Positions 1 through 10,800 are shown, counted from the stretch's first letter. The stretch is 64,000 nucleotides of DNA from Bathynomus jamesi (GCA_023014485.1 JAJOZX010005608.1:248001-312000), one strand, 5' to 3'. The notes: generated from the sequence alone by a model not told the origin. Translations and numbers: made by a program.

Positions 1-505
1 AACTCTGGTAGGATTCAATTCCATTCCTATAGTGTAAGATACTTAAATTCATGTGTGTATTATGCCATATGATGTGCGTAATAAATAATCATTTTTAAAT
101 AGTTGGAGGGTTCAAGGTCATCTGTAGTAATCTATAGACTACCCCCTCAAGCCCACTCTCAACACTTAGATTCCCCTAAGACACAGGCGTCTTCAAGTAA
201 CATGAATGCATAGAGATCTAAGGTGTTAGATTCCATATTATATAATTTATGTGCTAGGTTTAAGAACGCTGGCATTGAAAGATGGAAGGAAGGGACAGTA
301 AAAGCGATAATAGGTTTAATGAAGGAAGTGGAATGAGGATGGAGGTAAGCGTTGCTATGTCGAAGGAAACGAGGTTGGGTGGGGAATTACGAAGGGAGGA
401 GGAAAGGGAGAGAGGGGGCAAAAATGAACGCGGGGATGTGTTAAGGGAGAGGAGAGAAATTCAGATGAAATGCTAAACACAAACTCAAATATTTATTTTA
501 ATGCC
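1..505. other. No gene seen
   Basis: I see no coding exon, TIR or tandem array here. A short open frame at 282-476 is rich in Arg, Glu and Gly because the plus strand is purine-rich; it has no recognisable motif. Confidence 0.5.
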
Positions 506-1425
506 CTAGGGGCTAGACCTAGAAACACAAAGAGCAAAATACCTTAAACTAACAATGAATTGACAGAAACAGAAGAGTCTGGTCTTAGACGCACTGATAG
601 GTTTAACGTATGTGGCTAGAGGCCGCCACTCAGGAGTCCGTGCATAATAAATATACAATTGCCTATGCCAATGCTTCCAGATTTGAGATTTATAAAATAT
701 ATCGGAGACTACTTCACTAACCATGGCTTCTATTATCTTACTGACTGACTCACCAAGCCTAGTGATAAATCTAAATACAAAATTGCGAATGACACTGGCA
801 CAGTTAGGCACCTTATGGACTACAAACAGCACACTGACACGAGAAGGAGCACCATTTATAAATCTTGAAGTCCTTAATAAACTCCTAAAAATATTATTAT
901 ATACAACATATAATTTCCTCAAATTATACATCCTGTAGTTCCACCACAAATGAGCTATATACATTGGAGTAAAAAAAGTTTTGAACAAAATCAATGTACA
1001 CATATAAAATTTTATAATCAAAGTATTTCCCTGAGCATATAATAGTCTACATTGCCTTAGAATATCACAGTCATCTGAAAGAATATCAGTTAGTACGTGT
1101 AGGCCTTGGTCCTCATAATCACAACCTGACTTTTAGCAGGATTATATTTTATGTCGTTATCCTTCCCATTTCTTTCACACCTTCAAAAGTGTGCTGAGCC
1201 CTTTCACAGATGGAGAAATAAGAACTAGATCATCTGCATACATCAGATGATTAACAATCATTGTACTAATATAGCAGCCTATTTTACAGGAGTTCAGCAC
1301 AACAGATAGATTATCCATATAAACATTGAATAAGTACGGGGATAATATCCCTGCCTGACACCATTTGTCACAGAGAATCTTTGTTCAAATGATTCTCACT
1401 GTAAACTCATAGATAGGTATTATAA
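506..1425 (-). pseudogene. LINE ORF2 3' half: RT palm to C-terminus
   Basis: Minus-strand remains of a non-LTR retrotransposon reverse transcriptase. Near 1345-1395 the frame carries the GVRQ-G-ILSPYLFNVYMD-type motif that precedes the palm. The catalytic motif MYADDLVLISPS is intact at about 1229-1240 (YADD). The long open frame 506-1021 is the usual C-terminal region after the thumb, with the pattern TPMYIAHLWWNYR, then KLYVVYNNIFRSLL, then a VPNCASVIRNFVFRF segment. Frames change between these blocks, so the gene is dead. The family resembles the LINEs found in many marine invertebrates whose palm begins GVRQGGILSPYLF; I cannot place the clade exactly. It abuts its own 5' half (1440-2390), which lies in the opposite direction. 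Confidence 0.8.
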
Positions 1426-1439
1426 TAAGTTAGTATCCC

Positions 1440-2374
1440 TGTTAAGACAAGCAAGAAGACCTCTCATTAAATCTTACAACTATGATACTAAGATTATTCT
1501 TGGATGGAATGATTTTATTGCCCCCCCCCCTGAAGAGGGAATCGAAAGACGCCTACGGTTTGCGGTGCTTTCATAGTTGACCCAGATTAGGACAAGTATA
1601 CATAAATATGTGTAGAAGTTGGGGTCAGTATAAGGCAGCCATAAGGCGGTGTAAACAGGAAGAAGATTCTATTCGATCATCAAAAGCCTGTGAAGCAAAC
1701 TTAAATAACAATACTAAATAATTTTGGAAATTCGTTAAGAATGAAACGGGTGTCAAAAACACCCTCCCTCCGAGAATCGATGGGGTGTCGGGGGAGGATG
1801 AAATTGCAAATCTGTGGAAAAACCATTACTCAAACATTCTTAATAGTGTCAGTAGAGATAATCTTGAGATAGGCTGCAGGGAAACGTCTGTGGGAGGGAC
1901 AAGGGAAAATACTTTGATATTAGTTCCTGAAGTAAAGAGGTTAATTAAAGAGTTAAATACTGGTTCTGGGTCATGGGTAGATGACCTATCGAATGACCAC
2001 TTAAAATATGCCAATGACGTGATGTGTTTGCATATATCATTGGCCTTCTCAGCCATGCTTGCTCATGAAGGTGTATATCTTGCTCCTGGTCAAAAATAAG
2101 TATGGGAACATTTTATCTAGCAATAATTACAGGCCTATTGCTGTTGCCTTCTGCTTCTCAAAACTACTCGAGAAATAAGGCATATGATAGAATGAACCAC
2201 AATATTTTTTTTTTAAAACTAGAAGACAGGAAAGTTCCCATGTACATATTAAATTTATTAAAATTTTGGTATTCCCCAATCTTTTACTATTAGGTGGGGC
2301 AATGTACTATCCAAATGTTTTGGTTCCTCTTGCAGGATGAGGCAGGGCTCCTTGCTCCCTCCTATTAATTGTCC

Positions 2375-2390
<16 letters not shown>
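1440..2390 (+). pseudogene. LINE ORF2 5' half, inverted relative to 506-1425
   Basis: Plus-strand remains of the same LINE family. A GWNDF-type linker segment near 1503-1512 is followed by WGQYKAAIRRCKQEED near 1620-1665, then a FWKFVKNETG and PPRIDGVSGEDEIANLW segment typical of the region between endonuclease and RT (about 1710-1830). Near 2095-2165 another frame reads NNYRPIAVAFCFSKLLE (RT fingers). From about 2178 it reads KAYDRMNHNIFFLKL and then VPMYILNLLKFWYS (palm motif A and following), and it ends with a decayed MRQG-LL motif near 2335-2365. Part of the RT between the fingers and motif A is missing. Several frameshifts are present. A related fragment lies at 34903-35110 on the other strand. 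Confidence 0.75.

Positions 2391-2402
<12 letters not shown>
2377..2402. repeat. (TA)n microsatellite
   Basis: Pure TA dinucleotide run next to the LINE end. The same junction (a CTAATTGTCCATATATA-like stretch running into a TA array) recurs near 21095 and, inverted, near 34900, so it belongs to a repeated unit. Confidence 0.9.
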
Positions 2403-2405
<3 letters not shown>

Positions 2406-2690
2406 CGCAAGGGGGTTCTAAGCTCGTGCTCTTGAGTGCTCTTTGTGCTCGTTTGTATGTGCTTGTTCCTGGAGGTTTCACGTGCGCCCTCCCGGCCCTA
2501 GCACCCAAGAATGATGGGGCTCGACCCTGCAGTCCTTGTCATCCTTGGTCTTTTTCCACTTCGAATGTCCCCTCCACCCTTTCTTTTTCCTCTGTCTTTC
2601 CTCTCACTTTTTCTTTGTTTTTCCGCCGAGATATGCCCTTTTAAATAGAGGCGAATCGGTTCTTCCCGAACTTAAAAAAAAAAATATATA
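2403..2690 (+). repeat. Possible retroposed insert with A-rich tail
   Basis: A pyrimidine-rich, GC-normal stretch sits inside an interrupted TA array. It begins ATCCCCGCAAGGGGG and ends in a run of A followed by more TA repeat (about 2671-2700). A non-TA insert with a terminal A run flanked by TA on both sides fits target-primed retroposition into a TA microsatellite. I recognise no A or B box and no coding motif, so the parent RNA is unknown. The open frames here (for example 2369-2644) lack recognisable domains. Confidence 0.35.
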
Positions 2691-2834
2691 TATATATAAA
2701 ATTCTCCATATATATATAATTATATATATATATATGGTACTAAATCAAGACAAAAAGACAAACTCAGTAATAGTATAGCCAGCAGCATGCATCAAAAAGT
2801 TATGTTGTATTGCAAGAGAACATTAGACTACTAT

Positions 2835-3808
2835 AACTGCCCAACACCAATTTTGCTGATTTAATTCTAACACCTGTTTTTAGGTAACTTTGGTGTGCTG
2901 ATTTCAAAAATGACCTTAGTTTTTGCCTATCACGTCAGGTTTTCGAGCAATCAAATACGGATATTTTGGAGATATCGCATTTTGGCAGGGTTATGCCCAA
3001 TTTTTTTTCTTTTCAAAAAATAAGTTTTTACATACTCAGAATCAGCATGGAAAAGTAAACAATTGTGCAGGTAGTGAACTTTAATATACAATGGTAATAT
3101 TGACACATAAAGTGATTAAAAGTGTTTAAATAAGCAAAAAATGAATCCATATTAAAGCAAGCACGGGACCAGTTTTCTTAACATTGTCTTTTTCTTGTTT
3201 TCTTACTTTTCAGTGCTGATAAAGTTTCTCTTATAGGACTTCCTAGAATGAGAGATGTCAAGACAATCTCTTTGCAGGCTCCAGCAGTAGTCAGCCATCA
3301 TATGGGTATCCCATCTTCCTTGGTATCGTTCTTCCATCACTTTGATATCTTGGTGGAACCTTTCACCTTGCTCTTCACTAACATCACCAAGATTTTCTGG
3401 AAATTTATCCAGATGACTGTTGAGATAGTGAACTTTAATGCTCATGTTGCAACCCAACTGCTGAAAGTTTACAAGTAAATCCTTTACAAGATCTTTATAA
3501 TTTTCAGACTTTTTGTTTCCTAGGAAGTTCTTAACTACTGCCACAAAAGCATTCCAAGCTCTTGCCTCCGTTTCGGTCATTGAGTTACTGATAAAATTTT
3601 AACAGCAAAACAGCTGTTAACAGGTCTCAAAAATCATAATTTTGATAAGCGCCCTTCATGGATCACCCAAAATAGGCATATTGCATTGCACGAAAACCTG
3701 ATGTGATGGACAAAATCTAAGGTGATTTTTGAAATCAGCACATCAATATTATCCAGAAACAGGTCTTAGAATTAAATCAGCAGCAAAATTTTTTTTGTTG
3801 GGCAGTGT
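2835..3808. mobile_element. DNA transposon with about 150-bp TIRs carrying an ERFHQD ORF
   Basis: The two ends are inverted copies. The left end (from ACTGCCCAACACC at 2835) and the reverse complement of the right end (ending GTTGGGCAGT at 3808) both continue through a TGCTGATTTAATTCTAA block, a GTGCTGATTTCAAAAAT block and a TCAGGTTTTCG block, about 150 bp in all with small indels. Between them lies the minus-strand ORF 3203-3580. The right end reads CACTGCCC and the left AACTGCCC; I could not settle a target-site duplication. The ORF covers only the C-terminal third of the family protein seen at 55501-57766, so this copy is internally deleted. Confidence 0.7.
3203..3580 (-). pseudogene. ERFHQD-family transposon protein, C-terminal third
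   Basis: An open frame of 125 residues lying inside the TIR element 2835-3808. It contains SIKVHYLNSHLDKFPENLG (about residues 46-64), EEQGERFHQDIKVMEERYQG (about 70-89), and then RWD-HMMADYCWSLQRD. This block is very common in arthropod genomes as the C-terminus of uncharacterised, often multi-exon proteins. No biochemical function is known to me; the TIRs around this copy suggest it is encoded by a cut-and-paste element. Compared with the locus at 55501-57766, the zinc-finger N-terminus and middle region are missing, so the ATG used for this frame is probably an internal Met. It aligns with the homologue without a gap through the ERFHQD motif, and Arg is retained where the 55-kb copy has a stop. 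Confidence 0.7.
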
Positions 3809-3917
3809 AATAGGCTCACTGTTCACATTTTCACCTTCTCAAATAGGTTAAATATACAACTCTAAAACTTAAATATACAGCAAGGTTAAATATACAACTC
3901 TAATCTAATCACATTTG

Positions 3918-4484
3918 GCTCTTTTCCGTTCTACCCCAGCAACAAAAAATGAAATTATATATTATTTTCTACTGTAGTTTTACTTGCTGAATTCAATAAT
4001 ATATATCTTATTTTGGAGAAATTAATAACAAGAGAGTTATAGTCCGTTTATTTTATTTAAAAGTAGAGATTGCATTTAAGATTTCAATAAAAATGTCCTT
4101 TCCTTTTTGTCTTCTCCTCCACAGAAATTCACATAAATAAGAATCTATCTTATTTCTAGATGTTCCCCAATGTCTCTTGTTCCTTTGTTTAGGTAAATCA
4201 ACTGTACGCCCTTGACGATTGGTTAGGTTAGGTCGTGATATTTTCGTTAGTTAGCCTTATAAGGTTAACTAAAGAAGGCTCGGGTAGAACGTTATTTCCT
4301 TAACTATGTTTATGAAATTCCATTTATCATCCATAACAATATCTACAAAAGAGAGAAAAAAATTAATAATTATAACCATAACTAATTAAAGCACGAATAC
4401 TTTCTCCAAAATAAAATATATATTATTGAATTCAGCAAGTAAAACTACATTAGAAATTGTTGCTGGGGTAGAACGGAAAAGATC
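3918..4484. mobile_element. MITE with about 100-bp TIRs
   Basis: Terminal inverted repeats: CTTTTCCGTTCTACCCCAGC at the left (from 3921) matches the reverse complement of the right end (to 4479). The match continues through GTAGTTTTACTTGCTGAATT and a TATTTTGGAGAAA block. The 360-bp interior has no ORF but contains, at 4207-4280, the CGATTGGTTAGGTTAGGTCG and GATATTTTCGTTAGTTAG motif that also sits at the core of the foldback elements at 49-51 kb. No convincing target duplication is visible. Confidence 0.65.
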
Positions 4485-4800
4485 CATACATTTTACTGTT
4501 AAATCTTTTTAACATCCCTTCAGTGGGTTCAAAATGACTGATCACTTCATCAGTCATTTTGACCCTAACAATTGCGTCCAACATGGGAAGCGACATTTGG
4601 TTTCTTAAGGAAGACTTTGTCAGGGTGACTTTGCTGAAAATCCTCTCAACAAATGCATTTGACAAAGGCAAAATCAAGAATCTTAGAGCTAACTTGCTCA
4701 GATGCATGAAGCATGATTTACCAGCAGAATCTTTGTATTCGAAAGCATGAATCCAAAATTTCACTGAATTAGCAATAATAACCTTATTAAATTCAGATGC
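4450..4800 (-). pseudogene. hAT-superfamily transposase C-terminal fragment
   Basis: The minus-strand frame 4450-4764 (104 residues, open a little further upstream without a Met) carries the hAT C-terminal dimerisation signature: LALRFLILPLSNAFVERIFS, then LTKSSLRNQMSLPMLDAIVRVK. In hAT transposases this region (L-LP-SNA-VER-FS ... K--LRN-L---L--L---K) forms the dimer interface and lies after the DDE catalytic core. No catalytic core or BED finger is visible upstream, so this is a truncated, inactive remnant. Its 3' end runs into the right TIR of the MITE 3918-4484, so the MITE may have inserted next to or within it. Confidence 0.75.
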
Positions 4801-5383
4801 AATTGTTCTCCTACATTCTCCTAAAATTATTTTTCATTCTACAAAAAATTCTCCTACTTAATTTTAGGAGAATTTTTTTCTCAGCGCATTCCATTTTCCT
4901 ATTTTTGGAGAATTCTCCTACATCTGGCAACCCTGGCTCCAGACAACTATCTCTTAATCTTCTATTGACCTCTTGTATAATGTTTGTACCTGTTGAGTTT
5001 GAAATAAAGTGTTTGTTTGCTTGTTTGTTTGTTACTCTTTTCATGGGATTTATCTCCTACCAATAAAGTTTATCATAGTGAGTCCCTAAAGATTATTCTG
5101 TAAATAAAAAACGTACATTTTAAAGATAAACTATGCTAATGCAAGAAATAAGTTTGTCTACTTTTTATACTTTATTGGGGCCAGGGCCGGGAGAATTTGG
5201 TGCGTAAGGTGTCAAAGCATCAGGAGCCGAGCTGGAAGATAGAGGAGGAGGTGGTGATAGGGGATAAAAGGGCCTATGATTCCTCTCCCGGGCCTTGATT
5301 AGAAACATATGATTATTTAAAGGAGATAAGCGAGTACCTCACCACTTAATGACTTAACTGCATCCGAAACACTTATCATTCCC
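4801..5383. other. Non-coding; short TTCTCCTA palindromes
   Basis: Contains two small inverted repeats built from ATTCTCCTA and TAGGAGAAT (about 4848-4925) and a retro-like 3' tail (GAAATAAAGTGTTTGTTTGC, 5000-5020, followed by repeated TTGTTTG). No ORF of note. Confidence 0.4.
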
Positions 5384-5908
5384 AAAGGCGGATTTAGGCA
5401 TTTCAGTAAAGGGGGAGGGTCCAAAGAAAAAAGGGCACTCCCTAAAATAAAAAGGGCACAGGATTAAAAAAATTTCTAAAACAGACCATCAATGAGCGAG
5501 AGTTAAATCAATTATATTGTTTTATTAGATCAGTCTCATTCAAATATGATACAAAATAAAAATCTAATTTCGGTACAACAGTTATCACAGAAAATTTTTC
5601 AAACAATTACAGATGTCTTGCCAATTAAAAGAACTATCAGAATAAGATGAAGATAAAAATAGTGATATGGCTGCACCAGTACTAAGGGCACCTATGAAAA
5701 CCATTACAACTACAAATTTGGAAGTACAATTTATATTGTATACAGATAAAGACTCAAAATAGAATTTGAAAATAAAATAACCATGATCTATTTACAAAAA
5801 CAAAATTTGTTTTCAGAGGCATATACACCATTCAAATAGAGCACTTGCAAGAAATTGAACAGGGTCCAGATATCGTTGACACTCCCCCCCCCTCTAGATC
5901 CGCCCTTG
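5384..5908. mobile_element. MITE-like repeat, copy A
   Basis: Starts AAAGGCGGATTTAGGCATTT and ends CTCTAGATCCGCCCTT, so the outer bases form short imperfect TIRs (AAGG(G)CGGAT-TAG). A nearly identical copy lies at 43537-44050 in the same orientation. The hexamer ATTCCC flanks both sides here and may be a target duplication, but the left flank ACTTATCATTCC is also shared by the other copy, which weakens that reading. No coding capacity. Confidence 0.6.
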
Positions 5909-6959
5909 ATTCCCTTTTCGGTTGTATGGCATTAAGGTTAGGTTAGGTTAAATTAGGTTTCATTAATTAGATTTTTAGATATATGGATATAAAAAAGTCG
6001 GTACATCGCTTATGCGGAGATGCGCACATATATGTGTATGTGTGTGTATGTGTAAACTGTTGGCAACTAATAACAGAAGATTTATATTTTAGGACGTTTT
6101 CTTCGTGAAGTAATTTTCTTTATATTAATATAGGCCTAAAGCTAACTACAGACGCCTTTTCCCATTTTCATTAAGTGAGACGTACATAAGTGTTCATTTG
6201 AAATGAAATGAAATGAAAATGAAATTAAATGAAAAGGTTTATTGGCAGACTATAGTCCATATGACAAATATTATTAATACAATGACAGTTCATATACTAA
6301 GGATAGAAATATATACAATTGATTAGAAATAATACTGTACTGTCGAAGTTAAGTGGAGCTACAGACAGGCGTTTTCGTACCAAGAAGTCCATAGCTTGGA
6401 GGATAAATGGCAGGACTCATGGATAAGCTTGGATGATCGGGTTGGTTGATTTTTTTAAGTTCATTTAACGATATATAAATTTGGAAATCATTCATCAATA
6501 CAATGTTGCGTTTTATTTTACGATTTTATTTTTCGTTTTGGTGACATGATCAAACTAACTCGGTCTTTTTAACGATCTAAAGTTTATAAAATTAACATTA
6601 TGTATTAGCGAATTTATTTGTTTATTAGTGCAAATATATCAAATATGGGATGAATTTCACAATTAAACACGTGAAATGAATGAATGATGCAAACCACAAG
6701 AATTATAAGAATTTAGAAAGAAAGCATTACATAAGATATGCATTACCATCATATAGGATCGCATAATGTTGCCTAATGTTTTTTGTTTTTGTTTTTAGTG
6801 ACAAATAGTTTAGTTCCAGTATTTTTATTTGAATATGCCTATGGGGAGCGTGACAGCTTTTCAGGCAAAAATCTTTGAGATTCATTTCAATTTTACGAAG
6901 GAAAATAAGAAATATAACACGATTAGTAAAAAATAAAATAAAGTTGCATTGAGTTAACT
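5909..6959. other. Non-coding AT-rich stretch
   Basis: Holds a short TTAGGTTAGGTTA run (5936-5949), a (TG)n-like patch near 6033-6052 and an imperfect (AAATG)n array at 6200-6235 that resembles the tail of a retroelement and recurs near 42285-42330. The block 6650-6695 (GAATTTCACAATTAAACACG then TGAAATGAATGAATGATG) recurs at 21490-21530 and, inverted, at 34290-34335, marking the end of a repeated element. No gene seen. Confidence 0.5.
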
Positions 6960-8430
6960 CTGTCATTAGAAGCGGTGAGTTAGTGAGGTAATGGGGTAGG
7001 GAGGTAGTGATGTAGTGGTAGAGAGGTATTGAATTAGATGGGTTGTGAGGTCAATGTTTCGCTCCACATTTATTGCCTTCGCAGAGGAACATTTTTAACG
7101 TGAAACAGTTTGATTAAAGTTAAAAGAAATAATTAAAACTTGAATCTGTACCTTACTAATGGTAATCATAATGAAGAAAGAGAAGAAAGCGTAGGCTAGA
7201 TTATTATTAGAGTCTATTACTTCCCACATTAGGCTAGGTGAGGTTACGCTTGTACAGATATCGAAAGCTATAAAAATTAATTTAGGTTAGGTCACTCTCG
7301 GCTAGCTATGGGTAGTGTGGTAGCGATGTAGTGAGTAGAGAGGCAGAAGGTATTGAGTTAGTGTAATGGTGATGTAATGGGTTAGAGAGGAAGTAGTGAT
7401 GTAGGAAGGTTGTGAGGTAGTGGTTAGAGAGGCAATGAGGTAGTGAGAGTTAGACCTGGCAGTGATTAGGTTAGGTTAGGTTATTAGGTGAACTGCATTA
7501 AATTGCGGTTAGTTTAGGTTAGTTATGGGTCGTGAGGTACTGTGGTGGAGAGGTATGAGGTACTGTGGTGGAGAGTAGTGATGTAGTTACTCTTGGATAG
7601 TTATGGCAGGTGAGTTAGTGAGGTAATGGGGTAGAGAGGTAGTGATGTAGGAAGGTTGTGAGGTAGAGGGATAGTGAGTTAGAGAGGCATTGAGGTAGTG
7701 TGATAGCGAGACCTATCAATGGTTAGGCTAGTTTAGGTTGCTCTTGGATAGTTATGGCTGGTGAGTTAATGAGGTAATGGTTAGAGAGGTAGTGGTGTCG
7801 GAAGGTTGTGAGGTAGTGGAGTAGTGAGTTAGAGAGGCAATGATTAGGTTACGTTAGGTTATTAGGTGAACTGCGTTAAATTGAGATTAGTTTAGGTTAG
7901 TTATGGGTTGTGAGCTACTGTGGTGGAGAGGTAGTGATGTAGGTTACTCTTGGATAGTTATGGCTGGTGAGTTAGTGAGGTAGTGGGGTAGAGAGGTAGT
8001 GATGTAGTAAGGTTGAGGTAGTGAGGTAGTAAGTTAGAGAGGCATTGAGGTAGTGTGATAACGAGACCTATCAGTGGTTAGGCTAGGTTAGGTTGCTCCT
8101 GGTTAGTTATGGCTGGTGAGTTAGTGAGGTACTGGGGTAGGGAAGTAGTGATGTAGGAAGGGTGTGAAGTAGTGGGGTAGTGAGTTAGAGAGGCAATGAT
8201 TAGGTTAGGTTATTAGGTGAACTGCGTTAAATTGAGGTTAGTTTAGGTTAGTTATGGGTTGTGAGGTACTGTGGTGGAGAGATAGTAATGTAGGTTACTC
8301 TTGGATAGTTATGGCTGGTGAGTTCGTGAGGTAATGTGGTAGAGAGGTAGTGATGTAGGAAGGTTGTGAGGTAGAGGGTAGTGGGTTAGAGAGGCAATGA
8401 GGTATTAAGAGTTAGAACTCGTTCACAATT
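6960..8430 (+). repeat. G-rich satellite, about 355-bp higher-order unit
   Basis: A diverged tandem array made almost wholly of GAGGTAGTG, GATGTAG, TTAGAGAGG and GGTTAGGTTAG words on the plus strand. The landmark CTCTTGGATAGTTATGGC (or a close variant) occurs at about 7590, 7741, 7947, 8096 and 8298, that is, at alternating spacings of about 150 and 205 bp, giving a higher-order repeat of about 355 bp. A second landmark, TTAGGTGAACTGCNTTAAATTG, occurs once per long unit (about 7484, 7861, 8213). TTAGG words are frequent but are not arranged as a telomeric array. Confidence 0.8.
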
Positions 8431-8612
8431 TTGATCTTACGGTAAATATATAGTCCTGCAGCTAATGAGTGCTCGTCGCTAGGTTCAGTTTGGTGTAGGA
8501 GTGAGTTGCCCTCATGCGCTCTTCGCCACATATGACCGTTTGATGATGGCTGAGCGAACTTGAAATCGGTTCAGTGAGATTAATTAATATATATAAAAAC
8601 TTGACCGTTACA

Positions 8613-8644
<32 letters not shown>

Positions 8645-8933
8645 ATATATATATATATACTGAACTCAGAATGGTTCACCTCAGGCTCTTTCATGATACA
8701 CACAGACCGTGCATGGAACAAGGAACTCTTCTGACTGAGTCGCATTGTGGGGGCTAGGTTAGGTTAGTCTAAGTTAGGTTAGGTTAGTTCAGGAGTGCAA
8801 AATTTTACGTATAGGCTCGCGTAATGGTAATTTGCATATAGTATGTCGGGGAAGGAGTTAGCGATTCTTGTGCGGTTTGTTGACAAATGTATATTGTTTT
8901 TATACGGTCGCTCTCAGATTATATATATATATA
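8431..8933. other. Intergenic stretch with TA arrays and GGTTAGGTTAG run
   Basis: Contains TA microsatellites (8608-8660, 8921-8933) and a GGCTAGGTTAGGTTAG run near 8750-8790. A TTGATGA-stem-GAAAT motif at 8540-8566 is listed separately. No coding frame is recognised. Confidence 0.4.
8540..8566 (+). ncRNA. Hammerhead-like motif (weak)
   Basis: TTGATGA (8540-8546), a 15-base linker able to fold poorly, then GAAAT (8562-8566). It resembles the CUGANGA ... GAAA core of minimal hammerhead ribozymes known from Penelope-like elements, but the first core C is replaced by T and no cleavage-site strand is evident. Confidence 0.2.
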
Positions 8934-9410
8934 TGTAAAAATGAACAATGAATAATCAATATTCATTTTTTCATAAGAACCAAAATCGCTTAACGCTAGT
9001 TTGGATAATAATTTTACTTGTAGCTTCCTATTTTTGTTCGTGTCACAACCCTACGATCTACCATATCTATGGTTTAGTCGTATCCATTTTCCATTTGTTA
9101 TAGAACTTATTATAATTAATTATGATTGTCTTTCATCTCACCCTCGACCCTAGATTATGCATACACAGTGCATATAAGAGGATTGGAACCCGTAGTTGTG
9201 CTTCTTAGTCCTTGATACCCACTCTGTCTTTAATTCGTTTCTTTTAGGTCCTCCCAAATAATGACTTACAGTTACACTGTACGTATGACATAATGTGAAT
9301 AACTATGACGTCATAAAGTAACTTAATTCTCTTCACGTTTCCATACCGCCAATACTGAATCACCCATTTGGTATGTGGATATCTTCCATGTTCAATATAT
9401 GGTAAATTCT

Positions 9411-9452
<42 letters not shown>

Positions 9453-10780
9453 GAAAAAACTTCATTCTCTATACATCATTATTTATGTTTCCTACCTATT
9501 GTCTACTGATACCTATCAACCTATCAGTCCATATTTTACGCGTGTCTATATTACGCACACAACCTATTGTATTACGTACATGTAAAATACGTCCACATGT
9601 ATTTTTTTATTATTTTTTTGAAGTGCGTTCACCCCTCACAAGATATTCATTAGGCTTAGGTAAGTGGTCGAATTTCGAATTCGCTGATGACACCAAAGTC
9701 GAATGTTTCTGAGATAAAAATCTCCTCTCGCTCTGATCCAAATTTATAACATATTATAATATAATGTAACATGTTATGTTGTATATAAATTATCTTGTAT
9801 GTGCTCATGTACTTGTGTTGTACTAATAACCATATATAATAACCATATATTATAACCATATATTATAACCATATATTATAACCATATATTATTACCATAT
9901 ATAAATATATAAAAACACTGTAAGAATGGTAAACGACGTAATGTACTTCAATGAAACTGTAATTGAATGTAATGACTTAATATATAATGTAAGAATGTAC
10001 TTTAATAGAACTGTTAGGGACAATCATAAGCGAATGTGAAGTAATCCAAAATCGCAATCATAATTGTAATAAACCCAAACGAAAATGTACTCAGTCGTGT
10101 ACTTAAATTGTACTTATGTACTACTATGAAATGATATCGCCTTCAGAAATGAAGACGCGCCAAAAAAAAAATATACGATTAGTTTTATTTTTAATTTTTT
10201 TTTTTTTATTTGGAATCTTTCAAACATCTGATCGTGTTTAAAAGGGGGGAAACCTAACCTTCAACTGCCTTCCCCCAACATTTAGGCTTATATTATACAT
10301 GTATTTGTAAAATGGACTTCACTTCATTACGGCTCTCTGCTTTGGTCACTGCTACGAGACTCCCTTGTTAGCAGCCTCGCTGCGGGGATTGGGCAGAGGC
10401 CCCTTGCCTTCTTAATTGTTTTAGATTCCGGCCTGAGCCATGGTCGAAAGAGGTCGAACCTCTTCCCCTGTAAATTCAGAGCACTACCTCTACATTTTGA
10501 GAAGTAAACTACAGTAAAAGAAGTTTTTATCTTTTCCTTCGAGCCTTGTTCTCTTCAGGAATTTAGTCAGTAAAGTCGATAAGTTATAAAAGAAAAGTCG
10601 ATAATTTTAGTACCAAGAGAAAGTATCAGAGTATTATAGAAAGAGAAGAATTAACAACTGTCGACCATAAAGCGAGAGAAAAGAATTAGAATGTTATAGA
10701 AGAAATATCCGTTGCTGCCTCCTAACCAGAACCCCCGTCGATTCCGAACCACTCCAGGGCCATAGACGGAGGGGTTAACA
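8934..10780 (+). repeat. 5' LTR, 1847 bp
   Basis: Pairs with 14273-16100 over its whole length. Contains an (AAT)n run at about 9412-9446 and a short minisatellite of ATAACCATATATT units at about 9827-9900. The frames 9368-9712 and 9656-9859 recur in the other LTR only because the LTRs are duplicates; they carry no domain. Confidence 0.9.
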
Positions 10781-10783
10781 AAG

Positions 10784-10800
10784 TGGCGACCCTGTAGCCA
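10784..10800 (+). promoter_or_regulatory. Candidate primer-binding site
   Basis: TGGCGACCCTGTAGCC begins three bases inside the 5' LTR. TGG starts match the complement of a tRNA 3' CCA, and TGGCGACC-type sites are known in Ty3/gypsy elements. Degenerate copies of the same words (CTGGCAACCC, CTGACGACCC, CTGGCGAGTC, GTGGCGACCC) follow to about 10925, as though the site had been duplicated. Confidence 0.6.

Noticed and set aside
282..476. 64-residue Arg/Glu-rich frame
   Set aside because: Purine-rich strand composition; no motif, no splice or polyadenylation context.
6960..8430. Telomere-like TTAGG content
   Set aside because: TTAGG words are scattered in a complex satellite and not in a head-to-tail (TTAGG)n array; scattered GGTTAGG words are also found elsewhere in the window.
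9368..9712. Frame duplicated at 14706-15047
   Set aside because: The duplication is due to the LTRs; it encodes a poly-Asn run from an AAT microsatellite.
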